Shown here: piece after piece, positions 1 through 9,600 of the stretch | Layout: the number at the start of each line of letters is the position of its first letter | Position numbering within the stretch: position 1 is the first letter of the stretch | Notes under the pieces: model-generated | What the model saw: the letters and a program-made list of their open reading frames with translations, nothing else | Databases searched by the model: none | What the model was told of the DNA's origin: nothing | Assembly: GCA_964472715.1 (NCBI GenBank) | Contig: CAYYMT010000003.1 | Coordinates: 1 to 61,538 of the forward strand | Origin: JAFGTP01 sp964472715 | Lineage (GTDB): Bacteria > Fidelibacterota > UBA2242 > JAFGTP01 | Direction of reading: 5' to 3' | DNA length: 61,538 bases | Position numbers and translations under genes: made by a program

Positions 1-34
1 TTCTTTTGATTTTTTTGTTTTCCTGATTCTCCAT
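1..34 (-). CDS. Start of an unidentified CDS cut by the left edge
   Basis: Reading leftwards, an ATG at 34-32 follows a GAGGG ribosome-binding sequence at a 5-base spacing and opens a frame without stop to the window edge. Only 11 codons are visible (MENQENKKIKR), a hydrophilic, lysine-rich start. No family can be named. It lies downstream of the peroxiredoxin terminator, so it would be a separate transcript. The call rests only on the Shine-Dalgarno plus ATG and could be chance in A-rich DNA. Confidence 0.35.
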   Translation of the reverse strand, partial: MENQENKKIKR

Positions 35-116
35 TTTTTCCCTCTTTTTAAATTTACATTCGGTCAGGAAATCTAATAAATATTTTGGAATTTGGAAGGA
101 GAATTTTAAAACTTCC

Positions 117-167
117 CGGAATTATATTCTGCATTGGACGTCAATTGCGGATTGGAAATTCAGTTCC
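117..167 (+). repeat. Partial copy of a dispersed 55-bp repeat box
   Basis: This stretch matches the 3' box of two larger repeats at 1201-1256 and 1955-2009 in the same orientation. Shared segments include GCATTGGACGTCAATTGCGG and GATTGGAAATTCAGTTCC. The first stem (GCGGAAT/ATTCCGC in the other copies) has decayed here. It lies beyond the peroxiredoxin terminator in non-coding DNA. The family is not identified. Confidence 0.7.
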
Positions 168-176
168 AGCTATAGT

Positions 177-213
177 AAAAAAGCCTTCCGCAAAATTTTC
201 ACGGAAGGCTTTT
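177..213 (-). terminator. Rho-independent terminator after the peroxiredoxin
   Basis: Arms AAAAGCCTTCCG and CGGAAGGCTTTT pair around an 11-base A/T-rich loop. On the minus strand the stem is followed by a T run. It starts 20 bases beyond the peroxiredoxin stop codon, the expected place for its terminator. Confidence 0.85.
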
Positions 214-232
214 AGCGAAATATATGGAATTA

Positions 233-916
233 TTATTTATCTTTTTTGAAGCAGATAAACCAATCCAGGCAATACTTGCCTTCTACTTTTTCTTCCACAC
301 GGTCTTTGGCCATTCCGCAGGATCCCGGCGGCGGTATGATCACATCATCGCCCGGTTGCCAGTTGGCCGGTGTGGCCACGCCGTCTTTATCAGATTTTTG
401 CATGGCTAATACGAGACGCTTGATTTCATCCATATTGCGGCCATTGGATAGCGGATAATAGATCACCGCTCTTACTTTTGCTTTGGGATCAATGATAAAT
501 ACCGCTCTCACCGCTTGCGTGTTGGAAGCATTTGGCTGGACCATCCCGTATTTTTTGGCTACTTCCATGGTGAGGTCTTCAATAACCGGGAAATTGACTT
601 CCACTTCTTTCATGCCTTTGAATTCAATTTTTTCCTTAATAGTTCTTAGCCACGCGATATGCGCATAGAGCGAATCGATTGACAGACCAATAAGTTCTGT
701 ATTGAGTTTTTTAAAATCTTCCTGCATAGAGGCAAAAGTCATAAATTCTGTTGTACATACCGGAGTAAAATCCGCCGGATGGCTGAACAGGATCACCCAT
801 TTGTCTTTGTAATCTTCAGGAAAATTAATTTCACCCTGAGTAGTTTTTGCTGTAAATGCCGGCGCATCATCACCAATCAATGGCATACTGTAAGTTTCTT
901 TTTTTGTTTCTTCCAT
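233..916 (-). CDS. Peroxiredoxin, Prx6 (1-Cys/archaeal-like) subfamily
   Basis: Thiol peroxidase that reduces hydrogen peroxide and organic hydroperoxides in the cytoplasm. The 227-residue product has the peroxidatic motif PADFTPVC with Cys54, the AhpC/TSA thioredoxin-like fold over residues 12-160, and the C-terminal extension typical of Prx6 proteins, ending in GKYCLDWFICFKK with two further cysteines that could act as resolving residues, as in archaeal homologues. The length fits the subfamily. The start is fixed by AAGGAG seven bases upstream of the ATG. It is monocistronic, with a candidate promoter at 983-1011 and a terminator at 177-213. No dedicated reductase gene is adjacent, so the electron donor is unknown. 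Confidence 0.95.
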   Translation of the reverse strand: MEETKKETYSMPLIGDDAPAFTAKTTQGEINFPEDYKDKWVILFSHPADFTPVCTTEFMTFASMQEDFKKLNTELIGLSIDSLYAHIAWLRTIKEKIEFKGMKEVEVNFPVIEDLTMEVAKKYGMVQPNASNTQAVRAVFIIDPKAKVRAVIYYPLSNGRNMDEIKRLVLAMQKSDKDGVATPANWQPGDDVIIPPPGSCGMAKDRVEEKVEGKYCLDWFICFKKDK

Positions 917-982
917 AACGCTTCTCCTTTTTGTTTAATCGCGTATTTACTATTCTATGATTTTTGTTGAGTACCAAATAAC

Positions 983-1011
983 AAGATATATGCTATTATT
1001 TAGAAATTCAA
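983..1011 (-). promoter_or_regulatory. Candidate promoter of the peroxiredoxin gene
   Basis: TTGAAT, a 17-base spacer and TATCTT on the minus strand, about 65 bases upstream of the peroxiredoxin ATG. Both boxes deviate from consensus and the region is AT-rich, so this is only the best-spaced candidate. No regulator site is recognisable. Confidence 0.35.
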
Positions 1012-1131
1012 ATATCAGTCTAATAAAAATCGAAATGGTTATTAATTTTGAGATAAAAAAATTTAATGGAGGTTACAATTAATAAATTCTGTATAATTCT
1101 ATTTTGAATTTCTTGGTTTTAAACCCGAGTG

Positions 1132-1256
1132 TGCCTCAACTTTGTCTGTTTGACAAGGGGTTACAACCCCTTGTTTCCCATAAAATGCCAGCCCCACAGG
1201 AGCGCGGAATTCTATTCCGCATTCGACGTCAATTGCAGATTGGAAATCCGCGTTCC
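1132..1256 (+). repeat. Composite repeat, copy A (palindrome plus stem-loop box)
   Basis: Begins with TGCCTCA, then a perfect palindrome at 1153-1174 (ACAAGGGGTT and AACCCCTTGT around AC), a 26-base variable spacer, and a box at 1201-1256 that opens with the stem-loop GCGGAATTCTATTCCGC and closes with a second near-palindrome (GCAGATT/AATCCGC). The same order recurs at 1894-2009. The palindromes are kept while the spacer differs, which suggests the structure is what is conserved. Confidence 0.8.
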
Positions 1257-1517
1257 CGAAATAAACGGCAGCCGCAACTGAAAATTCCTAAAAATTGGTA
1301 CTGCACAAAAGAATATCTTTTGATGTCTATCCCTCATATAAATATACGCGGATAACTCTACTCCTTTCAAATGGTCCTCAGACCTTTGAAATGGTGTTCA
1401 TGGGGAAAACTCTGTTTCCCCTTCAGGGAAAATCCTATACACAGATGCTTTATCATAGGGTTTCATTTCATTGCACCCTATGCTGGGCTATGTTTCCCCG
1501 TTGGGGAAAGTCCCTAA

Positions 1518-1602
1518 AACCTTCCGAAGGCTACCCTGAGAATATTCCCACCTCTCAGAAATATTGCCCCAATCCGCTTACAAGGTAAACCTTCGGAAGG
1601 TT
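1518..1602. repeat. 85-bp element with 13-bp terminal inverted repeats
   Basis: AACCTTCCGAAGG at 1518-1530 is the exact reverse complement of CCTTCGGAAGGTT at 1590-1602. Each end is also nearly self-palindromic. The 59-base interior has no frame. The layout resembles a very small MITE- or REP-like element. I see no clear target-site duplication, so mobility is not shown. Confidence 0.5.
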
Positions 1603-1770
1603 CTATTCCTGGACTGTCATTAATCCGAGGATTGGTGCAAAAAAAACACAGATTTGATTTTTTACTTGCGGATCAATTGAATGCACGCGGATTTATACCA
1701 TAATTTTAGGGAATCCTACCAATCCAAATTCCATGATGGCATACTATTATAAAAGGCGCTCTCAGACTAG

Positions 1771-1819
1771 CACCATACTTCACCTGTCCGGCGTAGTGCA
1801 ACGAAGACGGAGTATGGTG
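1771..1819. repeat. 49-bp hairpin-forming inverted repeat
   Basis: CACCATACT and AGTATGGTG form perfect 9-bp arms around 31 bases. The element is GC-richer than its surroundings. It could be a remnant of a repetitive extragenic palindrome or part of a structured RNA. It is too far from a gene end and lacks the T run needed for a terminator. Confidence 0.5.
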
Positions 1820-1893
1820 AAAAAAAGTAACCCCACAACAAACCAGTCCGCTTCAGCGGACTTCCAAACTGCATGCCCCTACCCACAAAGATC

Positions 1894-2009
1894 TGCCTCA
1901 GTAAACAAGGGGTTGTAACCCCTTGCCTCCTCTGGAATTTGGTCGTCTGGTCGAAGCGCGGAATTCTATTCCGCATTGGACATCAATCGCGGATTGGAGA
2001 TTCAGTTCC
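1894..2009 (+). repeat. Composite repeat, copy B
   Basis: Same order as the copy at 1132-1256: TGCCTCA, a palindrome at 1906-1925 (CAAGGGGTT and AACCCCTTG around GT), a 29-base spacer of different sequence, and the box from 1955 with the identical GCGGAATTCTATTCCGC stem-loop. In the box the second dyad is degraded (GATTGGAGATTCAGTTCC). It ends about 26 bases before the PorV terminator. Confidence 0.8.
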
Positions 2010-2034
2010 GGAAATAATAAGAGGTATTATAAAC

Positions 2035-2067
2035 AAAAAAGGCGGTTTCGAAAAACCGCCTTTTTTT
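2035..2067 (-). terminator. Terminator of the TonB/T9SS/PorV operon
   Basis: GGCGGTTT and AAACCGCC pair around a short loop, flanked by A6 and T7 runs, so the element can end transcription on either strand. It lies 18 bases beyond the stop codon of the PorV-like gene. Confidence 0.9.
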
Positions 2068-2085
2068 AATGGAGACTAGTATATA

Positions 2086-3141
2086 TTAGAACTCAAACCC
2101 TAAAGTAAAGGTGTTGTTTGCATCAAAGTATTCCATAGGTCTGTAGGAATAACCGAAGATGGTATTCACACCCATCAGGCTGTAATTGAACCCTAAACCC
2201 AGTGACAAACTGGATACATTAACACCGAGATCTTCATAGTCAGCATCTTCAAGTGTATAGATATATCCGGCTCTCAGGAATAGCATTTTAGAGAGTTCAA
2301 ATTCTCCGCCAAACATAACCTGGTCATTTTCCAGGTTGTTATGCTGAAAATTACCGGCCAGAGTAACATTGCCAATACCAACAGGAAGAATATAGGAAAG
2401 CCCCATGTCCATAGTTGTGGGCAATGGTGATTCCAGCGATGGTTTTCTTCTGAAGTCGGTATAGCTTGTTGAAGCAGATGGAACTTCATCTTTAGCTTCA
2501 CCCAGTAATGCTGATCCGCCATATTCCATGTCAGACCCGACATTTCTTACTGAAAGTCCAAGGTTTAACCCCGATACATCCAGCAGGTCTTTGTACTGAA
2601 TACCAAAATCAACAGCAAGAGCGCTGGCGCTGGACCTGGGCAGACTTTCATAAATAAGTTTCCCGGTAATTCCAAAATTAATTCTATCGGTTAAAGCTCT
2701 GGCAAAAGTAATTCCACCGGTTGCAAAGGTCGGGCTATAGGTTTCCCCTGTACCGTCCATATTTTCGATAGTGGTTACATCGATTTCGCCAAAACTAAAA
2801 CTTTTCAGACTGATTCCCAGAACGCCCAGGCCAACATTAAAACCCATTGCAAAATAGTTTGTACTAATGTCTGCAATCCATCTTTGGTTAGAAAATAGAC
2901 CTGCAACACTACCGGACTGAAGTTCACCCAGTCCTGCAGGATTCCAGAAAATCGCGTCAATATTTTTTGTAGTAGCGATGTCAGCGCCACCCATAGCCAG
3001 ATTTCTGCTTCCAACAGGCACTTTCACCTGGTCGCCGCTGGAAGTACCGACTCGAGCAGGATCACCCGCTACCAGCAATGAACTTGTCATTGCCAATATA
3101 AGGAAGATAACTAATATCTTATTTGTATTTCCAATCCTCAT
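2086..3141 (-). CDS. PorV/PorQ-family outer-membrane beta-barrel protein
   Basis: A 351-residue exported protein. It has an N-terminal signal peptide (hydrophobic residues about 8-25, cleavage near LVAG) and the family start region with GSRNLAMGGADIA followed by IFWNPAGL at about residues 43-72. The remainder alternates short beta strands and turns and ends in an aromatic (GFEF), as outer-membrane barrels do. In T9SS organisms PorV is an outer-membrane shuttle for substrates leaving the translocon; many FCB genomes carry several paralogues of unknown role, so this is a family call, not a claim of true PorV. It lies 47 bases downstream of a T9SS-tailed protein, has AAGGAG before the ATG, and is the last gene of its operon. 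Confidence 0.85.
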   Translation of the reverse strand: MRIGNTNKILVIFLILAMTSSLLVAGDPARVGTSSGDQVKVPVGSRNLAMGGADIATTKNIDAIFWNPAGLGELQSGSVAGLFSNQRWIADISTNYFAMGFNVGLGVLGISLKSFSFGEIDVTTIENMDGTGETYSPTFATGGITFARALTDRINFGITGKLIYESLPRSSASALAVDFGIQYKDLLDVSGLNLGLSVRNVGSDMEYGGSALLGEAKDEVPSASTSYTDFRRKPSLESPLPTTMDMGLSYILPVGIGNVTLAGNFQHNNLENDQVMFGGEFELSKMLFLRAGYIYTLEDADYEDLGVNVSSLSLGLGFNYSLMGVNTIFGYSYRPMEYFDANNTFTLGFEF

Positions 3142-3188
3142 TTTATACTCCTTTATTTAAATTTATCATACCAATCAAATTCTTAATC

Positions 3189-6100
3189 TTAATAATATTC
3201 AAGAATTTGTTCTTTTTGGATGATGGCAAGTTTAAGCACTTTTTCTTTACCCAGATCAGGAAGATCGATATAAGCAATGTACATTCCGCTACCTACCGGA
3301 AGGCCTGCTTCATTTTGAAGATCCCATTCCAGGAATTGATCAGAGCCACTCTTTTCCAGTACTCGAACCTGAATACCAGCCAGGTTAAATATTCTGACTG
3401 TTGCTTTTTCCGGCAAATGAGTAAAGGTTACATAATTATCAAAACGTGTAGTCGCTAAATCATTGCTAGCATAGTAAGGATTCGGAAAAACATTGATCTT
3501 TTTCACGGCATCTTTGGCCAGTTCCTTGTCATCAAGAGTCGGTGCGGTTGATGTAAAAGTAAATTCATCTGCACCGGTATTGGGTTTATTCAATGCAAAG
3601 TATACTTTGTTACCGTACGGAGGTGTTGCTCCGTCAAGATACATTGTGAAAAGTGTTCCTGTTAAATAGGGATAATGGAAAACAGGATGTGTTCCGCCAC
3701 CCCAGGTCGCATTGGCTGATACAGCAAGTGAGTTGTCACTGATATATTGTGCGTCATTTGCCGGATCATAATTGATTTCATTACCATTGGCATCAGCGCC
3801 GACCCATGCATAGATCGGTTCATAACTGGGTGCGTGATAGGTAGGTCCTTCCCAATGGTAGGAACCATCTTCTGCCTGTGGCATATTCCATGTACCGCTG
3901 CCATCTGAATCGTAGAAGCCGGCAAACAGTCTCTGTTTTTCACCGGTGGCAAAGACATGTCTGTAAATTGAAAAAGGCGCGTAATAGGGATCGCCTGTTT
4001 CAGCATCAACATTTACGATTTCATTAATATATTCCCAGGTCAGGGACTCTTCTGTAAAATCGATTTCCAGATCGTCCATTCCCCAGTATCCAAACCGGTC
4101 AAAATCTAAATTATAAGGATCCTGATTTACGGCTCCGCCGCGGTTAGCAAGTAAATAGCCTGTAGTACCAAGGCTAGGTCCGAAATACGGAGTAACAGCA
4201 TTATCTACTATATTTCCATCAGCGTCGGTTTCATAGACTGCTTTTAAACCGAGAGGTGGTCCGGCAACTCTAACCTGAAGACCGTCAAAAATTGGCGCGC
4301 TGGCTGCTCCTTCGAGGTCCGCCGCCTGAGGTTCTCCGTCAAAAATTACATTTCCGGAAGCATCTTTGACACCCCATACATATTCGTCATAGGTTACAGA
4401 ATTGGTATCAGTATCCAGTTCAAAGAATATTGTATAAGACTCACCGGTCAGTTTGTTAGGATCAATCACCTGTACACTAACCTGTCCGTCACTGGGGCCG
4501 TCATGAGTGATTTCAAATTGATTTCCATGTTCTTCACTCATCTCGTCACCCGGTTTGGGTTCCTGAACTACGACAGACTGTCCGATCAATGATGATTCCA
4601 GTGATTTGGCTTCGATCAGTGTCGGCGCGGCATTATAGTTATAGGCGGTTACCGCGAAATAATAGGTCTTGCCTTCATAGAGCGGTTTGCCTGTGATATG
4701 ATCCTCATCAATTCTCATGAACCGCTGCACACCTTTGTCTAAGCCTTTTTGCACCGGCACCATAACTTCTGCGCCATATTGCGGTAAAAACTTTTTACCC
4801 ATAATGGTTGTTACGCCATTGACTTTATCATAAGTGGCAATTTTTTTAGCGTCATCAATTGAAGAAGAAGATGTGGGCAACTGGTAAACATTGTAACCTT
4901 CGAATTCATAACCGGCAATTACCGGGTCTTCGGTTGCTGCTACAGCGTCCAGGTTAGACCCCCAGTCGATAACGATTTCATCTTCAAAAGGAACGATTGT
5001 GGCTTCCGGGCCTTTCGGCGCTTTCGGAATACCGGCAAAGGCTTTGTTATAAAGTGTCTGGGCGATTTGATCAGTCATTTTTAAATCGGCGATAGAACTG
5101 ATGTTATCGTCACCAAGGCCACCCAGTACAGCCACTACAACTTCCTGAGTTTCACCATCTGCGAAATTAAAAGGACCGGCAGTCAGACACATACGACGGT
5201 CTCCCGGTGGGAAGTATTCATCTTCACCATCGATATAACCTTCTCCCGCAACCGGGTCACCGGCCATGGGGAATTTTGTGGTTGGATTATCGTCAATATT
5301 TCCTAAGGTCCAGGGAGATGGATTGTCAACATCATCAGTAGGCTTAAAACCTCTCATGAGGTTGTACCACTGCAAGGTACCTTCGTATTCACCCAGTGTC
5401 GGATCTTCAATCGGAGAACCGGCAGCAAACCATCCAAAAGAGGACATTGGCAAATTAATTTTACCGGGGCCCACCTGTTTTAAGTCAAATACCGCGTAAT
5501 CTTCCGCATCATCAACACCGTTTCTGTTAAGGTCCTGTCCGGCAACACCGTCAACCATTGGTCCCTGAAAAAAGTCGTAACCAAATGCGGCAGGTGCCAA
5601 ACCAAAGGCGTCATAATCACTATCAGTTGGGGTACCATTATAGGCATAACCCAAACTAAGTGTCGTATCGCAACCGACAAAATCGTCAGCAGCATTTCCT
5701 AAATCAGGGTCAGCCCACTGGGATACATACATATCAGTGATATCTTTGCCTGATTTGTTGATGAATTTATATTTTTTAAATACAATTTGTCCCAGACGGG
5801 CGCCGGGCTGTGCGTAAGCCCAGGCTGTAGTCTGTAATTCGATACCCATGGGTTCTGAACCACCGAGGCTCATACAGGCTGTCCGGTCAAGGTCATTGGT
5901 TACTTGCCATACAACCTGGTCAGCGTCAGCGATTCCCGGGTAGTCATCACCATTATATTCACCGTCGCCATTGACGTCAACATAAGGAGCGCCCAGGTCA
6001 ACCGGCCAGTTTTCCCAGTCTTCTTTGTACTGGTCAATCACGGCCTGGCACATGGCATCAGTCACGTCACCCGGTTTACTGAGTTCATTCAGTTCCATCG

Positions 6101-6548
6101 CGTCCTTGCGCACCTGGTCATAAGTCAGTGTTTCATAATCCGGGCGAATACGCCAGATTTTTACTCTCTCATTGGATGGGGAAGCGGCGGAACCGTCATC
6201 ATTGATCCAACCGGCAGTTGTACCAATTGAATAGGTTACACCACCCAGACGTATGTCATTTTCCTGGCCGTCGAATTTTCCGGCCCATACCAAACCATCC
6301 TGGTAGATCGCTCCGGCTGTTCCTCTTGGGTAAACACCCCCGGAATTACCATTGGGTTTCTGAGCTGATTTTCCACTTGCGTACATCCAATATCCCCAGT
6401 TGGAAATATTAGACATTGTTCTGTTTGTCTGATTCAGACTTGTCTTTTCCATAGGTCTCGGCACAAAACCTTCCGGTTCCCGGGCCATTAATCCCATAGC
6501 AAGACTTATCACAATTAATAATGTCACTACTATTTTAAATTTTCTCAT
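3189..6548 (-). CDS. Large secreted protein with T9SS C-terminal sorting domain
   Basis: A 1119-residue protein with a signal peptide (residues 1-22). Its last 90 or so residues fit a T9SS type-A-like sorting domain: FPNPYY, then FTHLPEKATVRIFNLAG, then SGMYIAYI. The middle has an FN3-like segment (about 510-660, ending in TYYFAVTAYNYN) and two Asp-rich loops, DVNGDGEYNGDDY and DLNRNGVDDAEDY, that look like calcium sites. No catalytic domain is recognisable; a surface adhesin or structural protein is possible. It lies between a TonB receptor and a PorV-like protein with short gaps, so the three are probably co-transcribed, and the receptor and barrel may serve it. The start has AAGGAG seven bases upstream. 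Confidence 0.8.
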   Translation of the reverse strand: MRKFKIVVTLLIVISLAMGLMAREPEGFVPRPMEKTSLNQTNRTMSNISNWGYWMYASGKSAQKPNGNSGGVYPRGTAGAIYQDGLVWAGKFDGQENDIRLGGVTYSIGTTAGWINDDGSAASPSNERVKIWRIRPDYETLTYDQVRKDAMELNELSKPGDVTDAMCQAVIDQYKEDWENWPVDLGAPYVDVNGDGEYNGDDYPGIADADQVVWQVTNDLDRTACMSLGGSEPMGIELQTTAWAYAQPGARLGQIVFKKYKFINKSGKDITDMYVSQWADPDLGNAADDFVGCDTTLSLGYAYNGTPTDSDYDAFGLAPAAFGYDFFQGPMVDGVAGQDLNRNGVDDAEDYAVFDLKQVGPGKINLPMSSFGWFAAGSPIEDPTLGEYEGTLQWYNLMRGFKPTDDVDNPSPWTLGNIDDNPTTKFPMAGDPVAGEGYIDGEDEYFPPGDRRMCLTAGPFNFADGETQEVVVAVLGGLGDDNISSIADLKMTDQIAQTLYNKAFAGIPKAPKGPEATIVPFEDEIVIDWGSNLDAVAATEDPVIAGYEFEGYNVYQLPTSSSSIDDAKKIATYDKVNGVTTIMGKKFLPQYGAEVMVPVQKGLDKGVQRFMRIDEDHITGKPLYEGKTYYFAVTAYNYNAAPTLIEAKSLESSLIGQSVVVQEPKPGDEMSEEHGNQFEITHDGPSDGQVSVQVIDPNKLTGESYTIFFELDTDTNSVTYDEYVWGVKDASGNVIFDGEPQAADLEGAASAPIFDGLQVRVAGPPLGLKAVYETDADGNIVDNAVTPYFGPSLGTTGYLLANRGGAVNQDPYNLDFDRFGYWGMDDLEIDFTEESLTWEYINEIVNVDAETGDPYYAPFSIYRHVFATGEKQRLFAGFYDSDGSGTWNMPQAEDGSYHWEGPTYHAPSYEPIYAWVGADANGNEINYDPANDAQYISDNSLAVSANATWGGGTHPVFHYPYLTGTLFTMYLDGATPPYGNKVYFALNKPNTGADEFTFTSTAPTLDDKELAKDAVKKINVFPNPYYASNDLATTRFDNYVTFTHLPEKATVRIFNLAGIQVRVLEKSGSDQFLEWDLQNEAGLPVGSGMYIAYIDLPDLGKEKVLKLAIIQKEQILEYY

Positions 6549-6606
6549 ATTTTTATCTCCTTAGAGCTTGTTATTCCTGAACAATTAGGTTTTTAGTTGG
6601 TCAAAC

Positions 6607-9600
6607 TTAAAACATAAATTTGATGCCGAAATGAATCTGTCTTGGCGTGCCATATAGCTGGCGTCCAATACTGTTCCAATAGGCTTGTCCATTTTTCAGG
6701 TTAATAGCTCTGTACAAATCAATATAGTTCTGACCACCATAAGCCGAGATGGTTTTCTGTGATCTTTCAGGATCTGTTAAGAAACCATCATCTTCAGCAG
6801 AGCCAGTCGATTCATATACATTCAGCACATTTTTAGCATTGAAAAGATTATTGACAATAACATATGCTGTAGCTCTAAAACGACCAATATCAAAGGACTT
6901 GTCCAATCTTAAATCAGTGGTTAAAGTCCAGGGTGTTGTTGAAGAACCGACCGGTTCCAGGGCATGACGTGTTCTTGTGTCATCCATGTAGTCAATACCG
7001 GCAGTATAAGGATCAGCCTGACCACCAATATCAGCATAGACATGGGTATATGGATGGCCGCTTGAAAATTTCATCAACAGGTTGAGTCCCATTTGTTCCA
7101 GGATCGGGCCGCCGTCGTTTTTACCGAAACGGTAATCCATATTAATGGAGCCGGTATGTTGCTGTGAATAATCCAGCGGGTTGATGGTTGTCGGTAAAAT
7201 CGTGTTACTATAGACTGCCGCCTGGTTGGCTGTGCTGTTGGAAGCTGTACCTTCAGCATCTGTGTAAGTATAGTTAATCTGCCCGGACACTCTGTTGGTT
7301 CTGCGTAAAGTCAGGCGCATTTCCAACCCTTTGTTGGTGGCAAAGTCACCGTTCTCAAGACGCATGTAAGAACCGGGAATGTCAGATCCGGGTTCCGGTA
7401 AAGTTTTGATAGTCTGTATCAAACCTCTGATATTTTTATAGAATGCGGTAACTTCCAAAGCCGCATTTTCAGCAATCTGCTGTCTCCAGCCCATTTCATA
7501 GTTGGTTGTTCTAATGGGTTCAAGTCCAAATCCAACCGGATTTATAAAATAGTAGCCCTGACGTACAACCTGGCGCGCCAGTGTAAAGGGCGTACTTGTG
7601 TACATATTGCCGTATTCGGGCATCTGGGTAAATTTTCCATACTGTAAGTAGAATACAGTTTTGGGTCCCGTCGGAAATGAGAAACCAAGTCTTGGCTGTA
7701 TTTCAATAAAGGGGCCACTTTCTTCCCAGGCCTCATCAGCCAGCATCTGGGCATCTTTATCCACTTCCGGATTAGCCGGATTTTTCAGGTCTTTGTCATC
7801 AGCATCAAAATAATCCATTCTCAGTCCGGCATTAATGATCAGATCATTATATTCAATTTTGTCCTGCACATAAGCAGCAAAATTAACCGGTTGTTTCGGC
7901 GCTTCTGTCAATACTAATAAAGTACCGTCATCATCTCTGTATTCCTGGTCTTCATCAACTTCATTGCCATAGAGATCAAATCCGTAAGCATCAACACCGC
8001 CATTAAGGTTCCATAAGTCTACGGGGACGTCTTCAATGCTGCCATAGGTTCTGTAGGGCATTACTCCATCTTCTGCGGTATATTGCATTACGGAAGGTGC
8101 AATATTGAAAGACCGGATCGTATAAATACGATAGTCAATACCGGTTTTAATTTCATGGTGTCTGCCCAACTGGGTTTTATAATCCGCTTTGGCGCCCATA
8201 TAGCTCTGTTTTTCTTTAAAATAGAAATTATTGGGAGCACCGGGTTTGTTAACAGGAAAACCATGAATACTGTAATTAAATTCCGGTCTCCAGGCGTCTC
8301 TGTATGTAACCGGTTCATCATAATGTTCGGCAGTATAATCATGGACAGCAGTACTGTCATACCATTTTTCCCAATCATGGTCAAACCAACTATCTCCACG
8401 TTCAAAAGTTGAGTTGAAATAACTCAGTTTTACTTCAAACAAAGATTTGGATGAAAAGGTTTTTGTCAATTTTGCAGTTAACAATGTTGATGTATAGTCA
8501 TTGTAAGGCACCCTGTCATTCAGAGTGGTTAACATGGGTGCAGTGGAAACATCAGATCTTTGGTTCTGATACATACCGCCCAATGTAACTCTGACGGGCA
8601 GGTCCAAAGTTACGGTTCCATTCAAAGAACCTCTTTGCAACCCTTCTTTTGGTGTAAACCCATCGGGATAGATCAAATCAATCGTGTCTTTTGCATCATT
8701 ATAAGGGCTCATATCGATCATATCTTTGAATTCATACCCGTCACTGAATCTGACAAGAGCATCATCTCTGTTCTGGTATTCACCAGCCATGAAAAATGTG
8801 ACTTTGTCAGTAAACAATGGACCGCTAATTGTAGCGACAGCAGTCTGATGCCCGTAAGTGTAGGTGTCAAGGAACTGTGTGCCTTCTTCAGGATCACCAA
8901 AGCCATCTGTTCTGACATCCACGGAGCCTTTGAATTTCGGCCCGCCGGCTTTCAATTCGGTTTTTACGATACCGGAAGTAGCGCCGCCCATTTCAGCAGT
9001 ATAACCACCGGTGAGTACCTGAATTTCTTCCACAGCTTCTGTAATTACGTGTACAGCCTGTGTGTTCCTGGTAGGATCAATCGTTGAAACACCATTAACA
9101 AAATAACCGACTTCGTCATCACGGCCACCACGAATGTGGACATTACCGTCCTGAACCACGACACCGGCCATATTTTCGATAAGATTTTGAGTGCCTCTTA
9201 CCGGCAGATTTTCGATATCTTCAGCATTGGTCATACCAACATTTGAAGTCGCGTCTTTCCGGAAAAGTTTTCTTTCAGCAGTTACTTCTACTACTTCTCC
9301 TTCCAGCACTCTGTCTTCCAATTCAAAATTGAGTTCTGTGGTCAATCCTGAGGAAACTCGTACATCAGTTACACGGACAGTTTTCTTACCCATATAAGAT
9401 ACGCGAACAGTATAACTACCGTCCGGTACACTAATAATGGCATAATATCCGTTCATATCTGTAGCAGAACCCAGCGTGTATGCCGCATCTTCCACGATTA
9501 CGTTCACACCTGCGAGCGGTTCTCCAGTTGCCTTGTCAACAACTGTACCTGCTATTTTACCATCCTGAGCAAACAGGAAAAACGGTATAAACAGCAAGAC

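Larger units (their letters stand above)
1012..2034. other. Non-coding repeat island
   Basis: About 1 kb between the peroxiredoxin promoter and the PorV terminator with no convincing gene. Open frames here lack ribosome-binding sites and protein-like composition. It holds two copies of a composite repeat and a core rich in dyads: 1402-1421, 1454-1482 (8-bp arms), 1493-1509 (7-bp arms), a 13-bp inverted-repeat pair at 1518-1530/1590-1602, a 9-bp pair at 1771-1779/1811-1819, and a 7-bp hairpin at 1846-1861. No transposase, tRNA or known RNA family is recognisable. Confidence 0.75.

Noticed and set aside
1104..1588. Open frames of 83 and 97 codons in the region after the peroxiredoxin gene
   Set aside because: They run through palindromic repeat DNA, lack ribosome-binding sites and have no protein-like pattern or recognisable family.
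1771..1819. Possible integron attC site
   Set aside because: The inverted pair lacks the conserved core sites and the usual cassette gene and integrase are absent.
1132..2009. Possible CRISPR array from repeated units
   Set aside because: There are only two units about 760 bases apart, far longer than CRISPR repeats, with no regular spacers and no cas genes.
8560..9087. A 175-codon plus-strand frame inside the TonB receptor gene
   Set aside because: It is an antisense frame in a gene with clear plug-domain coding on the other strand; no ribosome-binding site or family match.
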